NCBI RefSeq assembly: GCF_003419895.1
Contig: NZ_QPMM01000010.1
Coordinates: 310,001-374,000 of the forward strand
Length of the DNA: 64,000 nt
DNA from: Chitinophaga silvatica
Lineage (GTDB): Bacteria > Bacteroidota > Bacteroidia > Chitinophagales > Chitinophagaceae
Reading direction: 5' to 3'
Made by a program: the position numbers and the translations under genes
Notes under the pieces: generated by a model
The model's database searches: none
The model's input: the letters and a program-made list of their open reading frames with translations, nothing else
Told to the model about the DNA's origin: nothing
Part shown: one piece after another, positions 27,444-35,746 of the stretch
Numbering within the stretch: the stretch's first letter is position 1
Layout of the letters: every line of letters begins with the position of its first letter

Positions 27444-27472
27444 GGCCGATACTCTCTAGTATATCGCCTTTT
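27444..27472 (+). terminator. Weak terminator after SusD
   Basis: GGCCGATACT pairs imperfectly with AGTATATCGCC and is followed by TTTT. It lies 12 bases past the SusD stop; bulges make it weaker than the hairpin at 27487. Confidence 0.4.
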
Positions 27473-27486
27473 CATAAGCAAAACAT

Positions 27487-27517
27487 GGGCTGCCCGCTCG
27501 AGCAGGGCAGCCCTTTC
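27487..27517. terminator. Shared terminator between convergent operons
   Basis: GGGCTGCCC (27487-27495) and GGGCAGCCC (27505-27513) form a strong GC stem, with TTTCTT on the plus strand. It ends immediately before the stop of the GH26 gene on the other strand, so it likely serves both operons. Confidence 0.75.
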
Positions 27518-28633
27518 TTATTTATAAATATCTTTCAGATCATTCTCAAACAACGTATAAGGGTCGTTGTAAAACTTCACAAAATCCGGTACTCCCGGAT
27601 GCCCTGGAAACGGTGCATAGTAATGAGTCGGACTGGTTTTATCATTCCTCCATACCAACACATACGAAAGCCTCAATCCTTTTGTTTTCATCACTTTCAG
27701 CAACACATCATTCCACCAGTTGGTATTCGTAAGCGACTCCAATCCGGTTTCCGTAAAAGCCGCCAGTTTGCAATGCTCTTCTGCATAGTCCGAAATGATT
27801 CTTAACTTCTTTATTGCTTTCTTCAATTTATATCCATCTCTCCCCATATCTCCATAATTATCCATCCCCACCATATCCACCCACTCATCGCCCGGATAAC
27901 GTTCCAGGAATTCTTCTGTGGAATTGAATTTATTATCAGGAGAAAAAGCATAAATGAAATTATGCACCTGCATACTATCTCTCAGAAAACTAACTGTAAA
28001 CTTCCATAAACTGGTAAACTCTTCACGTGTACAATGCGGTTTTCCCCACCAAAACCATTCTCCGTCAAACTCGTGAAAAGGCCGAAAGATCATAGGAACC
28101 ACTTTACCATCCGCTCCCTTTGTGTTATTCGCCCAATTCCCAATTTGCCTGAGTATATCCTTATACTGCTCATGGGCCGAACCTCCCGGGATAATATATT
28201 TTACTGCAGGCTTGGAAACAGAATCCTTCCAGTAAAACTCTCCCCCTGAAACCGGGTTATTAAAATGCCAGGCAACTGTAACAACGCCTCCTCTATTATA
28301 GGTATCTGATACTATCTTCCGCACCGCCTCCATTGACTTCTGGCAGTGTTCCGGAGAAAAACCGGTAAACTCACGCAAATCAACCCCCACAACACCGGGA
28401 TGCGACCCGGTTACCGACTTAACATCTGAACGCCCTTCTTCATTTTCCCAGCCATGACCGTATTCCATGGCATGTTGGTGACCAAACAATGTATGAGACT
28501 CAGACAGTTTATACAGGTTCCGGCTCAAAGCCAAAGTCTCTTTAGTAGCATAAGGATCAACTAACTCGGAATTCTGTGCATTTGTAGCCGTAGCAATAAT
28601 CATGACTATAGCCGTGAAAAATATTCTTCTCAT
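27518..28633 (-). CDS. Glycoside hydrolase family 26 beta-mannanase-like enzyme
   Basis: 371 residues with a cleavable signal peptide (MRRIFFTAIVMIIATATNAQ, no lipobox), so periplasmic or secreted. It is a single GH26 (clan GH-A) catalytic domain: TLFGHQHAMEYG near the start, WHFNNPVSGG, the acid/base glutamate E188 in FRPFHEFDGEWFWWG, and the nucleophile E295 in AAFTETGLES. The WHF and WFWWG segments line the sugar-binding cleft. GH26 enzymes mostly hydrolyse beta-1,4-mannan, by endo or mannobiohydrolase action. The gene starts one base after the GH30-like gene stops and is last in a SusC/SusD locus, so mannan is the likely target. Conserved catalytic residues argue for activity. Confidence 0.93.
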   Translation of the reverse strand: MRRIFFTAIVMIIATATNAQNSELVDPYATKETLALSRNLYKLSESHTLFGHQHAMEYGHGWENEEGRSDVKSVTGSHPGVVGVDLREFTGFSPEHCQKSMEAVRKIVSDTYNRGGVVTVAWHFNNPVSGGEFYWKDSVSKPAVKYIIPGGSAHEQYKDILRQIGNWANNTKGADGKVVPMIFRPFHEFDGEWFWWGKPHCTREEFTSLWKFTVSFLRDSMQVHNFIYAFSPDNKFNSTEEFLERYPGDEWVDMVGMDNYGDMGRDGYKLKKAIKKLRIISDYAEEHCKLAAFTETGLESLTNTNWWNDVLLKVMKTKGLRLSYVLVWRNDKTSPTHYYAPFPGHPGVPDFVKFYNDPYTLFENDLKDIYK

Positions 28634-28634
28634 C

Positions 28635-30524
28635 TCAAGGACTAATTAATGTAGTAAATGTTCTGGCAGCCAAAGATAGTTCAACTTTCCCGTTTCGTAC
28701 GGGTATCGACGTTAGCTCTTCCATATGTTTTCCCTGACTTGTAACTAATACTTTTAAAGATTTTGTATTAGCCGGCAAGCCCTTTAATACTGCTTTTCGA
28801 GTAGCTCCATTATTAACAAGATGAACTACAACTTTATTCTCATTTGCCAACGCAGCTATGGTGACTGCCGACTTACTGGAGGTAGCAGCTAATGCCCGGA
28901 GTCCGGCCGGTGTAGAGGCCAGTTGTTTCAGATTCCAAAACCTTTGAGTTGGTTGTAGCGGACGTTGATCTCCAAAAACGCCACCACCCGCCAAAGGAGA
29001 ATAATCTGCCGTAAGTTGCCATTGCAGGATTGAGGCCGGCTTACAGATATTCAATAACCTGATATACAGGTTAATTTCTTCCAAAGCATAGGTAGGCTCC
29101 TCAAAAATGGCCGGATATCCCCATGCCTGGGCATCTATACTTCCCTCTCCCACAATCAGGGGTTTAGAGATCTTTTTGGCAGCAGCAGCCCATTTTTCCA
29201 ATGTAGATTGCTCCCAGCCTCGCCAGGAGTGAAAAGAAACAGCTCCAATATAAGGATGAGTAGCCGGATCATTTATTGCCGCATTTATAAACGAATACGT
29301 AGTGGCATCAGAGTTATCCCCAAGTAATAATTTGGTTTTCAATCCACGTTTTTCAAAATAAGCACCCAATCCTTTAATTAATGCTGCATGTTCTGCAGCC
29401 GTTTGACGGATATTAATCCCCAAATCAGATTCATTGAAAGAGAAATAATCTACCGTTACGTTATATTCCTTTTTTAAATACTCTACATAATCGGCGATGG
29501 ATTTATATATTTCGCTGGTATGTTCATTATTCAATGGATTTCCCCAAACGCCATCAGGGCCCGGACTAAACTTAGGTTCACCAATTACTGCCCATGCAGG
29601 AGCCGACCAGGCAGAGAGAACAATTGGCATCCCTTTTTCATGCAAGGTCTGAGCCATCTCCATTGCCGCTTTTACCGAGGGATGTAATTCTTCTTTTGTT
29701 TTCCGGAGAGGTTGATCTGTTATTGCAGGTTGCCAGAACCGCCATGGCATTTCTACCCTCCCCCAGGCAACCCTCATATTCTCCAAACAATACTGAATTA
29801 CCTGAGGATCAGTCTTAGAGTTCTGTAGCCTGAAATTCCCTCCAAAACCATCAAAAACATTGCCCTTTGACGCTTGTGACACATTCAATTCAACAGGTGA
29901 TGTATCTACCTTTCCGGTAACCCCAAAGGTAAACCTACTACTCACCGAATCATTTCCTTCAAAATCACCGGTATGAATAGAGATAAGTAATTCGTGCTTA
30001 CCTGCATGCAATACTGCTCCATTCTCAAAATTAATAATGGCCTCCTGCTGATTAGTTTTATAGCTTATTTGTCTTACCGGGATTGTACTAAAAAATGTCT
30101 CCAGATCGGAAACTAATTTCCCGTTAATATTTACAGTTGCATTATCGGGTATCTTAATAGCCCAAAATAATCCGTCTGCCTTTAATGCAGATTTTGCTAT
30201 GGCAGTTATACTAACAGTATTAGTGCCCCGATTATCAGATTTCAGTCTTTCCACTATATTGATGCCCTTCAATTCCGTAGTTACTTCCTGGAAATCATCC
30301 ATTCGTTTATAGATCGGGCGTTGTAGTTCTTTACCTGTTGAGATTCGGCTTCCATCCTTTTGCATGAGTGTTAATTTTGTTTCAAAAGGAAATAGCTGGC
30401 CTTCAATTCTCACTCCTGTTATATTTCCCCAGGGCGCTAATTCTGCCTGTGCAAAGGCATACTGCTGTAGATGTAATGTTGCAATAAAAAACAAGAAATA
30501 TAGGTATTTTCTCCGTGTAAGCAT
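28635..30524 (-). CDS. Clan GH-A glycosidase, GH30-like, with unassigned N-terminal domain
   Basis: 629 residues from ATG 30524; the earlier ATG at 30581 would add a non-signal tail. Signal peptide about 1-26. Residues of about 27-215 form a beta-rich region I cannot assign. From FDGFGGNFRLQN (about 224) a TIM-barrel follows: RVAWGRVEMPWRFW, WSAPAW, then NESDLG with the probable acid/base E365, and LIVGEGSID with the probable nucleophile E460. A small C-terminal beta domain completes it, as in GH30 enzymes. The substrate is likely linked to the neighbouring GH26, i.e. a mannan or its side chains. Exact family placement is uncertain; GH39-like or a newer GH-A family are alternatives. Confidence 0.78.
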   Translation of the reverse strand: MLTRRKYLYFLFFIATLHLQQYAFAQAELAPWGNITGVRIEGQLFPFETKLTLMQKDGSRISTGKELQRPIYKRMDDFQEVTTELKGINIVERLKSDNRGTNTVSITAIAKSALKADGLFWAIKIPDNATVNINGKLVSDLETFFSTIPVRQISYKTNQQEAIINFENGAVLHAGKHELLISIHTGDFEGNDSVSSRFTFGVTGKVDTSPVELNVSQASKGNVFDGFGGNFRLQNSKTDPQVIQYCLENMRVAWGRVEMPWRFWQPAITDQPLRKTKEELHPSVKAAMEMAQTLHEKGMPIVLSAWSAPAWAVIGEPKFSPGPDGVWGNPLNNEHTSEIYKSIADYVEYLKKEYNVTVDYFSFNESDLGINIRQTAAEHAALIKGLGAYFEKRGLKTKLLLGDNSDATTYSFINAAINDPATHPYIGAVSFHSWRGWEQSTLEKWAAAAKKISKPLIVGEGSIDAQAWGYPAIFEEPTYALEEINLYIRLLNICKPASILQWQLTADYSPLAGGGVFGDQRPLQPTQRFWNLKQLASTPAGLRALAATSSKSAVTIAALANENKVVVHLVNNGATRKAVLKGLPANTKSLKVLVTSQGKHMEELTSIPVRNGKVELSLAARTFTTLISP

Positions 30525-30563
30525 ATTATGGGATTTGAAGTTAATATTACATAAAATTATAGA

Positions 30564-30583
30564 GGGTGGGTATAAACCCACCC
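30564..30583. promoter_or_regulatory. Hairpin between SusD and the glycosidase genes
   Basis: GGGTGGGT and ACCCACCC form an 8-bp GC-rich stem with a four-base loop in the 119-base gap between susD and the GH30-like gene. It could lower read-through or stabilise the upstream mRNA so that SusC/SusD exceed the enzymes. Confidence 0.45.
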
Positions 30584-30643
30584 AATCTTTTAATGATCTT
30601 TTGATCTTATAGCGTTCTTTTGTACATAATTCAAAATTTACAT

Positions 30644-32173
30644 CTAGTAGCCAGGATTTTGTAAAAGTTGCTGATTAAGTCCAATCTGTACCTGAGGAAT
30701 TGGCATCAGATCCTTGCCGGCAGGAACGGTAATGTCATACTTATCCTTCACATATTTCAAATGCTCACCGGATCTTCTCAGCATGTACCATAACGACATT
30801 TCGCCTGCCAGTTCGTGACGGTATTCATCCAGCAGAATGCTCATTACATCAGCACCGGATGCGATACCCAAACCAGCTCTTTTTCTGATACGATTGTTTA
30901 TAATATCCAGTGCATCACCATCTTTTCCGCTTTTATGCAATGCTTCTGCCAGGCTTAAAAGCACCTGACCATAACGCATCATAATAACATTCTGGCCGCT
31001 GAAAATATAGGTATCTCCTGTATTTCCGGTTACATTGGGATCTCTCCAGGTTTTAATACCATAGTAACCAGATCTTGCCTTATCCGAGCCTTTCCATGGA
31101 TTGGCCTTAGTACCACAGGTATTAATACCTCCGAAAGTAGAGATCACTCTCGGGTATTTAGAGATCTGGCATTTAGGATCGGGATGTGTATCGCCTGGTC
31201 CTATTACGGTAGCAGCTTTACGTTCATCACCTGTTTCGAATGAATTATAAAGTTCAGGAGTTGCATATGCATACCCGAATTGAGTTACTTCTTCAGGCAT
31301 ACCAAAAGAAGCCAGCCAGTGATTATTGTTGGTATGGCTCCACGACATATCTGCACCAGCAATAAACTGAACTTCAAAGATCGATTCTTTACCGTTCTGA
31401 TTATTGAAGTCGTGGATATTGAGGAACTTGGATTCCAGCTGGAAATGTCCTTCCAGTTGTTGATAGCTTTGCACGGCATCTGGATATTTCTTTAACCACA
31501 TCTGTGCATCTCCCAGATAGGCTAAAGCAGCACCCTTATTTGCACGCCCCAAATCTACTGCAGCCAAGTCTTCTTTCCACGGAAGCAGCTCGCTCGCTTT
31601 CTTCATATCTTCAGCCACCGCTGCAAATACTTCATCCTGTGTATTACGGGGATGGCGACCATCATCTGTTACTATTTTCAATTCCAGTGGAACCCCACCG
31701 AAATTACATGCCAGGTAATAGTATAATACTCCTCTGAGAAAGTATGCTTCTCCTGTTAATCTGTTTGCCAGTTCAGCTGTAATGATCTTATCATTTTCCA
31801 TTTTTGTGATAATAGGAAATGCCGAATTGGCGCGTGCAATACCCTGATAGGCACGGGTCCAGAAAGTATTTAAAGCCCCAAAATCTGTAGGTACTTCATA
31901 GGTTTTGAAGAAAACATCGGCACCATAATTCTGGAAATCCTGAGTCAGAAAATTGGCCTGGTACCACAATGCTTTCAGCATGAAGTCCATATCATGGAAT
32001 GTATTATAAATACCTGTAACCAGGGCTATTCCGTCTTCTGGTTTTTTAAACAAAGCATCTTCTGTAATGCCTGAAGTATTCTTTTGTTCAAGAAAACTCT
32101 TGGAGCAGCTCTGCGGTAAGATCATAGACGCAATGCAGAGCGCTGATATATATATGAATTTGTTAGTTCTCAT
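30644..32173 (-). CDS. SusD/RagB-family outer-membrane lipoprotein of the mannan-type locus
   Basis: 509 residues with lipobox LPQSC (C23) followed by SKSFLEQKNT. The SusD helix TGEAYFLRGVLYYYLACNFG (about 140-160) and the C-terminal VIMMRYGQVLLSLAEALHKS with YRHELAGEMSLWYMLRR are typical. It is 18 bases downstream of its SusC. A longer SusD than the other three in the window. It should bind the glycan at the surface, probably mannan-derived given the GH26 gene in the same operon. Confidence 0.93.
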   Translation of the reverse strand: MRTNKFIYISALCIASMILPQSCSKSFLEQKNTSGITEDALFKKPEDGIALVTGIYNTFHDMDFMLKALWYQANFLTQDFQNYGADVFFKTYEVPTDFGALNTFWTRAYQGIARANSAFPIITKMENDKIITAELANRLTGEAYFLRGVLYYYLACNFGGVPLELKIVTDDGRHPRNTQDEVFAAVAEDMKKASELLPWKEDLAAVDLGRANKGAALAYLGDAQMWLKKYPDAVQSYQQLEGHFQLESKFLNIHDFNNQNGKESIFEVQFIAGADMSWSHTNNNHWLASFGMPEEVTQFGYAYATPELYNSFETGDERKAATVIGPGDTHPDPKCQISKYPRVISTFGGINTCGTKANPWKGSDKARSGYYGIKTWRDPNVTGNTGDTYIFSGQNVIMMRYGQVLLSLAEALHKSGKDGDALDIINNRIRKRAGLGIASGADVMSILLDEYRHELAGEMSLWYMLRRSGEHLKYVKDKYDITVPAGKDLMPIPQVQIGLNQQLLQNPGY

Positions 32174-32191
32174 GTTCTGAAATTTAGGAGG

Positions 32192-35100
32192 TTAGAACTG
32201 TACGTTTAGCCCAACAGTAAAGTTTCTGGTAGATGGGAAAGTACCCAGATCGATGCCTGAAGCAGTAGTGCCGCTTTGTTCACCGATTTCAGGATCTAAG
32301 CCCGAATAACCGGTAATGGTAAAGAGGTTTTGTCCGCTAACATATACTCTTACTTTTCCGACATGCAAACGTTTTGCTATCTCTGATGGTAAAGTATAAC
32401 CCAACATTAAGCTACGTAAGCGCAGATAGCTTCCATCTTCTACATAATAATCGGACGGGCGGCCATTACCATTTACATCTTCCCTTACCGCTCTTGCCAT
32501 AGTAGTAGAAGGGTTAGTAGGGGTCCAGCGATGCAGGTACCAGTCTTCACCCACGTTTTGTACACCAACCCCACCATTGGTAGCCAGGCTTTCGAGGTTT
32601 CTTCTTGCATAGTTGAAGATATCGTTGCCCACTGAGTAATAGAAGAAAAGGCTCAGATCAAAATTCTTGTAGGATGCATCATAGTTTACTCCGCCATAGA
32701 ATTTAGGGATCGGAGAGCCAATGATAGTTCTGTCGGCATCTGTAATTTTTCCATCTCCGTCAAGGTCCATGAATTTACGATCGCCAGGCGATGTAGTAGA
32801 AGCCTGGTAATAGGTAACCTGGTTATTGTTCTTTTTGGTAGCTGCTGCATTGAGCTCATCTATCTCTTGCTGGCTTTGGAAAATTCCGGCACTTTTAAAT
32901 CCATAGAATGCACCCAGTGAACCTCCTACCATAGAATTACTGAATACCTGCCAGGTATTACCACCATAATCCGGGAATCCTAAATTAGAGAAGTTGGTCT
33001 GCCCTGTTTGCCCCGGTGCCAGCTTTAATATTTTATTCTTTACAGTAGTAACATTACCGGCTACTTCCCAGGTGAAATCGCCAGTAGTTTTACGATAGGA
33101 TAAACCCAGCTCTATACCTTTATTTTCGATACTTCCAACGTTCTTGGTAGCCTGAGGAAACCCTGTTTGTGCAGGAACAGCTATTTGTAACAGGAAATCG
33201 CTGGACACACGACGATAATAATCGGCGGTCAGACTTAATCTGTTATCCAATACGCTTACATCGAGTCCTATGTTTCCTTGTTTGGAGGTTTCCCAAACAA
33301 GATTTTTATTAGGTAAATTTTGAAGAGCTATACCATCGTAGAATACTTTGGAAGCGCCGAATACATATCCCCTGTTATCCTGCGTGGTTCCCGAACCGTA
33401 GTTGCCCTGGTACTGAAACAAACCTATATTCTGGTTACCTGCAGTACCATAGCTACCGCGAATTTTCAGGTCACTGATCCATTTAATGTCTTTGATAAAA
33501 TTCTCATCGATCATTCTCCATGACGCACTCACAGATGGGAATACGCCCCATTTATTGCCATCAGAGAACCTGGAAGATCCATCACGTCTTATAGTTCCGG
33601 TAACGATATATCTATCTAATAATTTATAGGAAAGACGACCAAACTGAGAAGCGAGCGACCAGCTTTGCTGGTTACCAAAAATATTGGCCAAACGCTGAAC
33701 AGAACCTAAATCTCTCAGTTCATCGCTCACCATTTGAGAACCACTTCCTCCAATCTGGCGAAAAGTATTTTGCTGAGCAGAAACTCCACCTACAAAATCA
33801 ACGCTATGAATTTTATTGAAGGTTTTAGTATAGGCAACAGTGTTTTCCCATAACCATTCAAAGGTATTGTTTGCGCTCTGGCTATAGAAAGGATATCCCG
33901 CCGGTTCTACTCTGTGGTTGGTTGGTGTAAAATAATAACCGGAATAATCGCTGTAGTTGATCCCGAAATTTGTTTTCAGCCTGAGTCCACTTACCGGGGT
34001 TACTTCCAACGAAGAAGAGGCCAGCAAATTATTATTGGCATTACGGGTATCCTGCGTTTCGATATCTGCAACAATATTATTGCTACCGGAAGTAACAGTT
34101 TTACCTTTTGTAAAATAGCCATAGTTACCATTTGCATCCTTCACCTGATCTGTAAGCGGGTTACCGGTCATTGTAGGAATGAGCTTAGTGAGATTTCCGA
34201 TGCCAGATTGTCCGCTTCCTAAACGTACGGTTCCATCGGTGCGGGCATATTTCACACTGTTGCTAACTTTCAGCCAGGAGCTTGGTGTGTAGTCGAGATT
34301 CAGACCGGCGTTATAACGTTTGTAATACGATTCAATTACTACTCCTTTATGATCCAGCATCCCGGCCGAGAAAGCAGTTTGTACTTTATCGTTACCGCCT
34401 CGTACAGCGATGTTATAATTTTGTCTGAGACCCATTTGATATACTTCGTCCTGCCAATCGATATTCCTTAATGAAGAAGGATTACTCCATTCCGGTAATA
34501 CCTCATAGTTCGATTGTTTAGCGATTTCGGTGGCAAAAGGGCCAAATTGCTGTGCTGTTAATACTTTAAACTTCTTAGGTTTAGACTGAAAGCTATTCAC
34601 AGCATCTACTGTTACCTGGATGCCATCTTTACGTCCACGTTTGGTGGTAATTACCACTACGCCGTTTGCTGCTCTGTTACCATAAATAGCGGTTGCGGAT
34701 GCATCTTTCAGGATATCGATGGTTGCAATATCAGAAGGGTTTAAATTGGAAAGACCACCAGAAATAGGATATCCATCTACTACATAAAGCGGAGAGTTAT
34801 CACCGAAGGTACCAATACCTCTGATCCTAACTGATACTGCGGCACCAGGAGAGCCATCATTATTGGTAACCTGTACACCGGTAGCACGCCCCTGCAAGGC
34901 CTGATCTAAAGTAGAAACAGGAACTTTTTCGATTTGTGAAGCACTTACAGAACTGATAGCACCTGTAAGATCTTTACGTTTGGTGGTTCCATATCCTACA
35001 ACTACTAATTGTTCTAAAGTTTTAGTAGCACTTTCGAGTTGGATATCGATATTCATTCTGTTGTTTACTCTTACTTCCTGAGTAGTGAACCCAATGGCAC

Positions 35101-35368
35101 TAATGATCAGTATCGAGTTTGGAGATACAGTTAAAGTAAACTCGCCCTTGTCGTTTGTTTGAGTTCCGGAAGCAGTACCTTTTACCTGCACTGTTGCACC
35201 AGGTACTCCGGTACCATCTGCCAACACACGTCCTCTTATTGTTCCCTGCTGTGCAAAAAGACACTGAGAAGAGAGAAGGAAAATGAAACATAAAAACCGG
35301 AAACTCCGATTTTTAGATTCGCTCGCATATGAAGATATTAATCTCCATAGGGAAAAAGAATTGTTCAT
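32192..35368 (-). CDS. SusC/RagA-family transporter of the mannan-type locus
   Basis: 1058 residues from ATG 35368, which starts a normal signal sequence; an ATG 13 codons upstream overlaps the leader. The sequence reads signal (ending LFAQ), carboxypeptidase-regulatory-like domain (GRVLADGTGVPGATVQVKG), TonB box EQLVVVGYGTTKRKDLTG, plug with PLYVVDGYPISGG and DASATAIYGNRAANGVVVI, and barrel ending LNVQF. It imports oligosaccharides in partnership with SusD 18 bases downstream. An exact -7 box lies 54 bases before the start. Upstream of that the 257-bp inverted repeat separates it from the hybrid regulator. Confidence 0.94.
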   Translation of the reverse strand: MNNSFSLWRLISSYASESKNRSFRFLCFIFLLSSQCLFAQQGTIRGRVLADGTGVPGATVQVKGTASGTQTNDKGEFTLTVSPNSILIISAIGFTTQEVRVNNRMNIDIQLESATKTLEQLVVVGYGTTKRKDLTGAISSVSASQIEKVPVSTLDQALQGRATGVQVTNNDGSPGAAVSVRIRGIGTFGDNSPLYVVDGYPISGGLSNLNPSDIATIDILKDASATAIYGNRAANGVVVITTKRGRKDGIQVTVDAVNSFQSKPKKFKVLTAQQFGPFATEIAKQSNYEVLPEWSNPSSLRNIDWQDEVYQMGLRQNYNIAVRGGNDKVQTAFSAGMLDHKGVVIESYYKRYNAGLNLDYTPSSWLKVSNSVKYARTDGTVRLGSGQSGIGNLTKLIPTMTGNPLTDQVKDANGNYGYFTKGKTVTSGSNNIVADIETQDTRNANNNLLASSSLEVTPVSGLRLKTNFGINYSDYSGYYFTPTNHRVEPAGYPFYSQSANNTFEWLWENTVAYTKTFNKIHSVDFVGGVSAQQNTFRQIGGSGSQMVSDELRDLGSVQRLANIFGNQQSWSLASQFGRLSYKLLDRYIVTGTIRRDGSSRFSDGNKWGVFPSVSASWRMIDENFIKDIKWISDLKIRGSYGTAGNQNIGLFQYQGNYGSGTTQDNRGYVFGASKVFYDGIALQNLPNKNLVWETSKQGNIGLDVSVLDNRLSLTADYYRRVSSDFLLQIAVPAQTGFPQATKNVGSIENKGIELGLSYRKTTGDFTWEVAGNVTTVKNKILKLAPGQTGQTNFSNLGFPDYGGNTWQVFSNSMVGGSLGAFYGFKSAGIFQSQQEIDELNAAATKKNNNQVTYYQASTTSPGDRKFMDLDGDGKITDADRTIIGSPIPKFYGGVNYDASYKNFDLSLFFYYSVGNDIFNYARRNLESLATNGGVGVQNVGEDWYLHRWTPTNPSTTMARAVREDVNGNGRPSDYYVEDGSYLRLRSLMLGYTLPSEIAKRLHVGKVRVYVSGQNLFTITGYSGLDPEIGEQSGTTASGIDLGTFPSTRNFTVGLNVQF

Positions 35369-35421
35369 AAACGTTGGAATTTTTAATGTTAAGATTGCCG
35401 GCACCAATCTAACCGGGTGAA

Positions 35422-35429
35422 CAAAATTA
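35422..35429 (-). promoter_or_regulatory. -7 box of the SusC/SusD/GH operon
   Basis: TAATTTTG on the minus strand matches TAnnTTTG, 54 bases upstream of the SusC ATG at 35368. The bases between it and the hairpin at 35490 are where the hybrid regulator would be expected to bind. Confidence 0.5.
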
Positions 35430-35489
35430 AACGGAAATAAGAGGGAACAGGGTATCGGTATGTTGAAGATAAGGGGTCGAAATGTCGCT

Positions 35490-35746
35490 TTTAGCTCGCT
35501 GGCTCGCTATTTTTTTCTCGCAGAGAAGCAAAGATTAATATTAAGAGACGTAAGGATTGTTTTAAGATTTTAAAGAATTAAAGTGGATGTAATAAGAATT
35601 GAAGGAAGTATTAAGAACTGAAGTGAATGTCCTTAAGAGCTGTTCTTAGACAACGTCTCCAATTCTTTAAAACTTAAAAAAAGTCTTTGCTCCTTAATAT
35701 TAATCTTTGCTTCTCTGCGAGAAAAAAAGCGAGCCAGCGAGCTAAA
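35490..35746. repeat. 257-bp nested inverted repeat (hairpin element)
   Basis: The outer arms 35490-35545 and 35693-35746 are complementary over 54 positions with only a two-base TA insertion in the left arm. Pairing resumes inside: TTTTAAGATTTTAAAGAATT (to 35579) matches 35661-35680 with one base of difference, and a small hairpin of TAAGAAC/GTTCTTA lies at about 35612-35648. The right arm contains the stop codon of the hybrid regulator. The element could be a MITE-like or REP-like insertion, or a very large terminator. No target-site duplication is visible. Confidence 0.85.
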
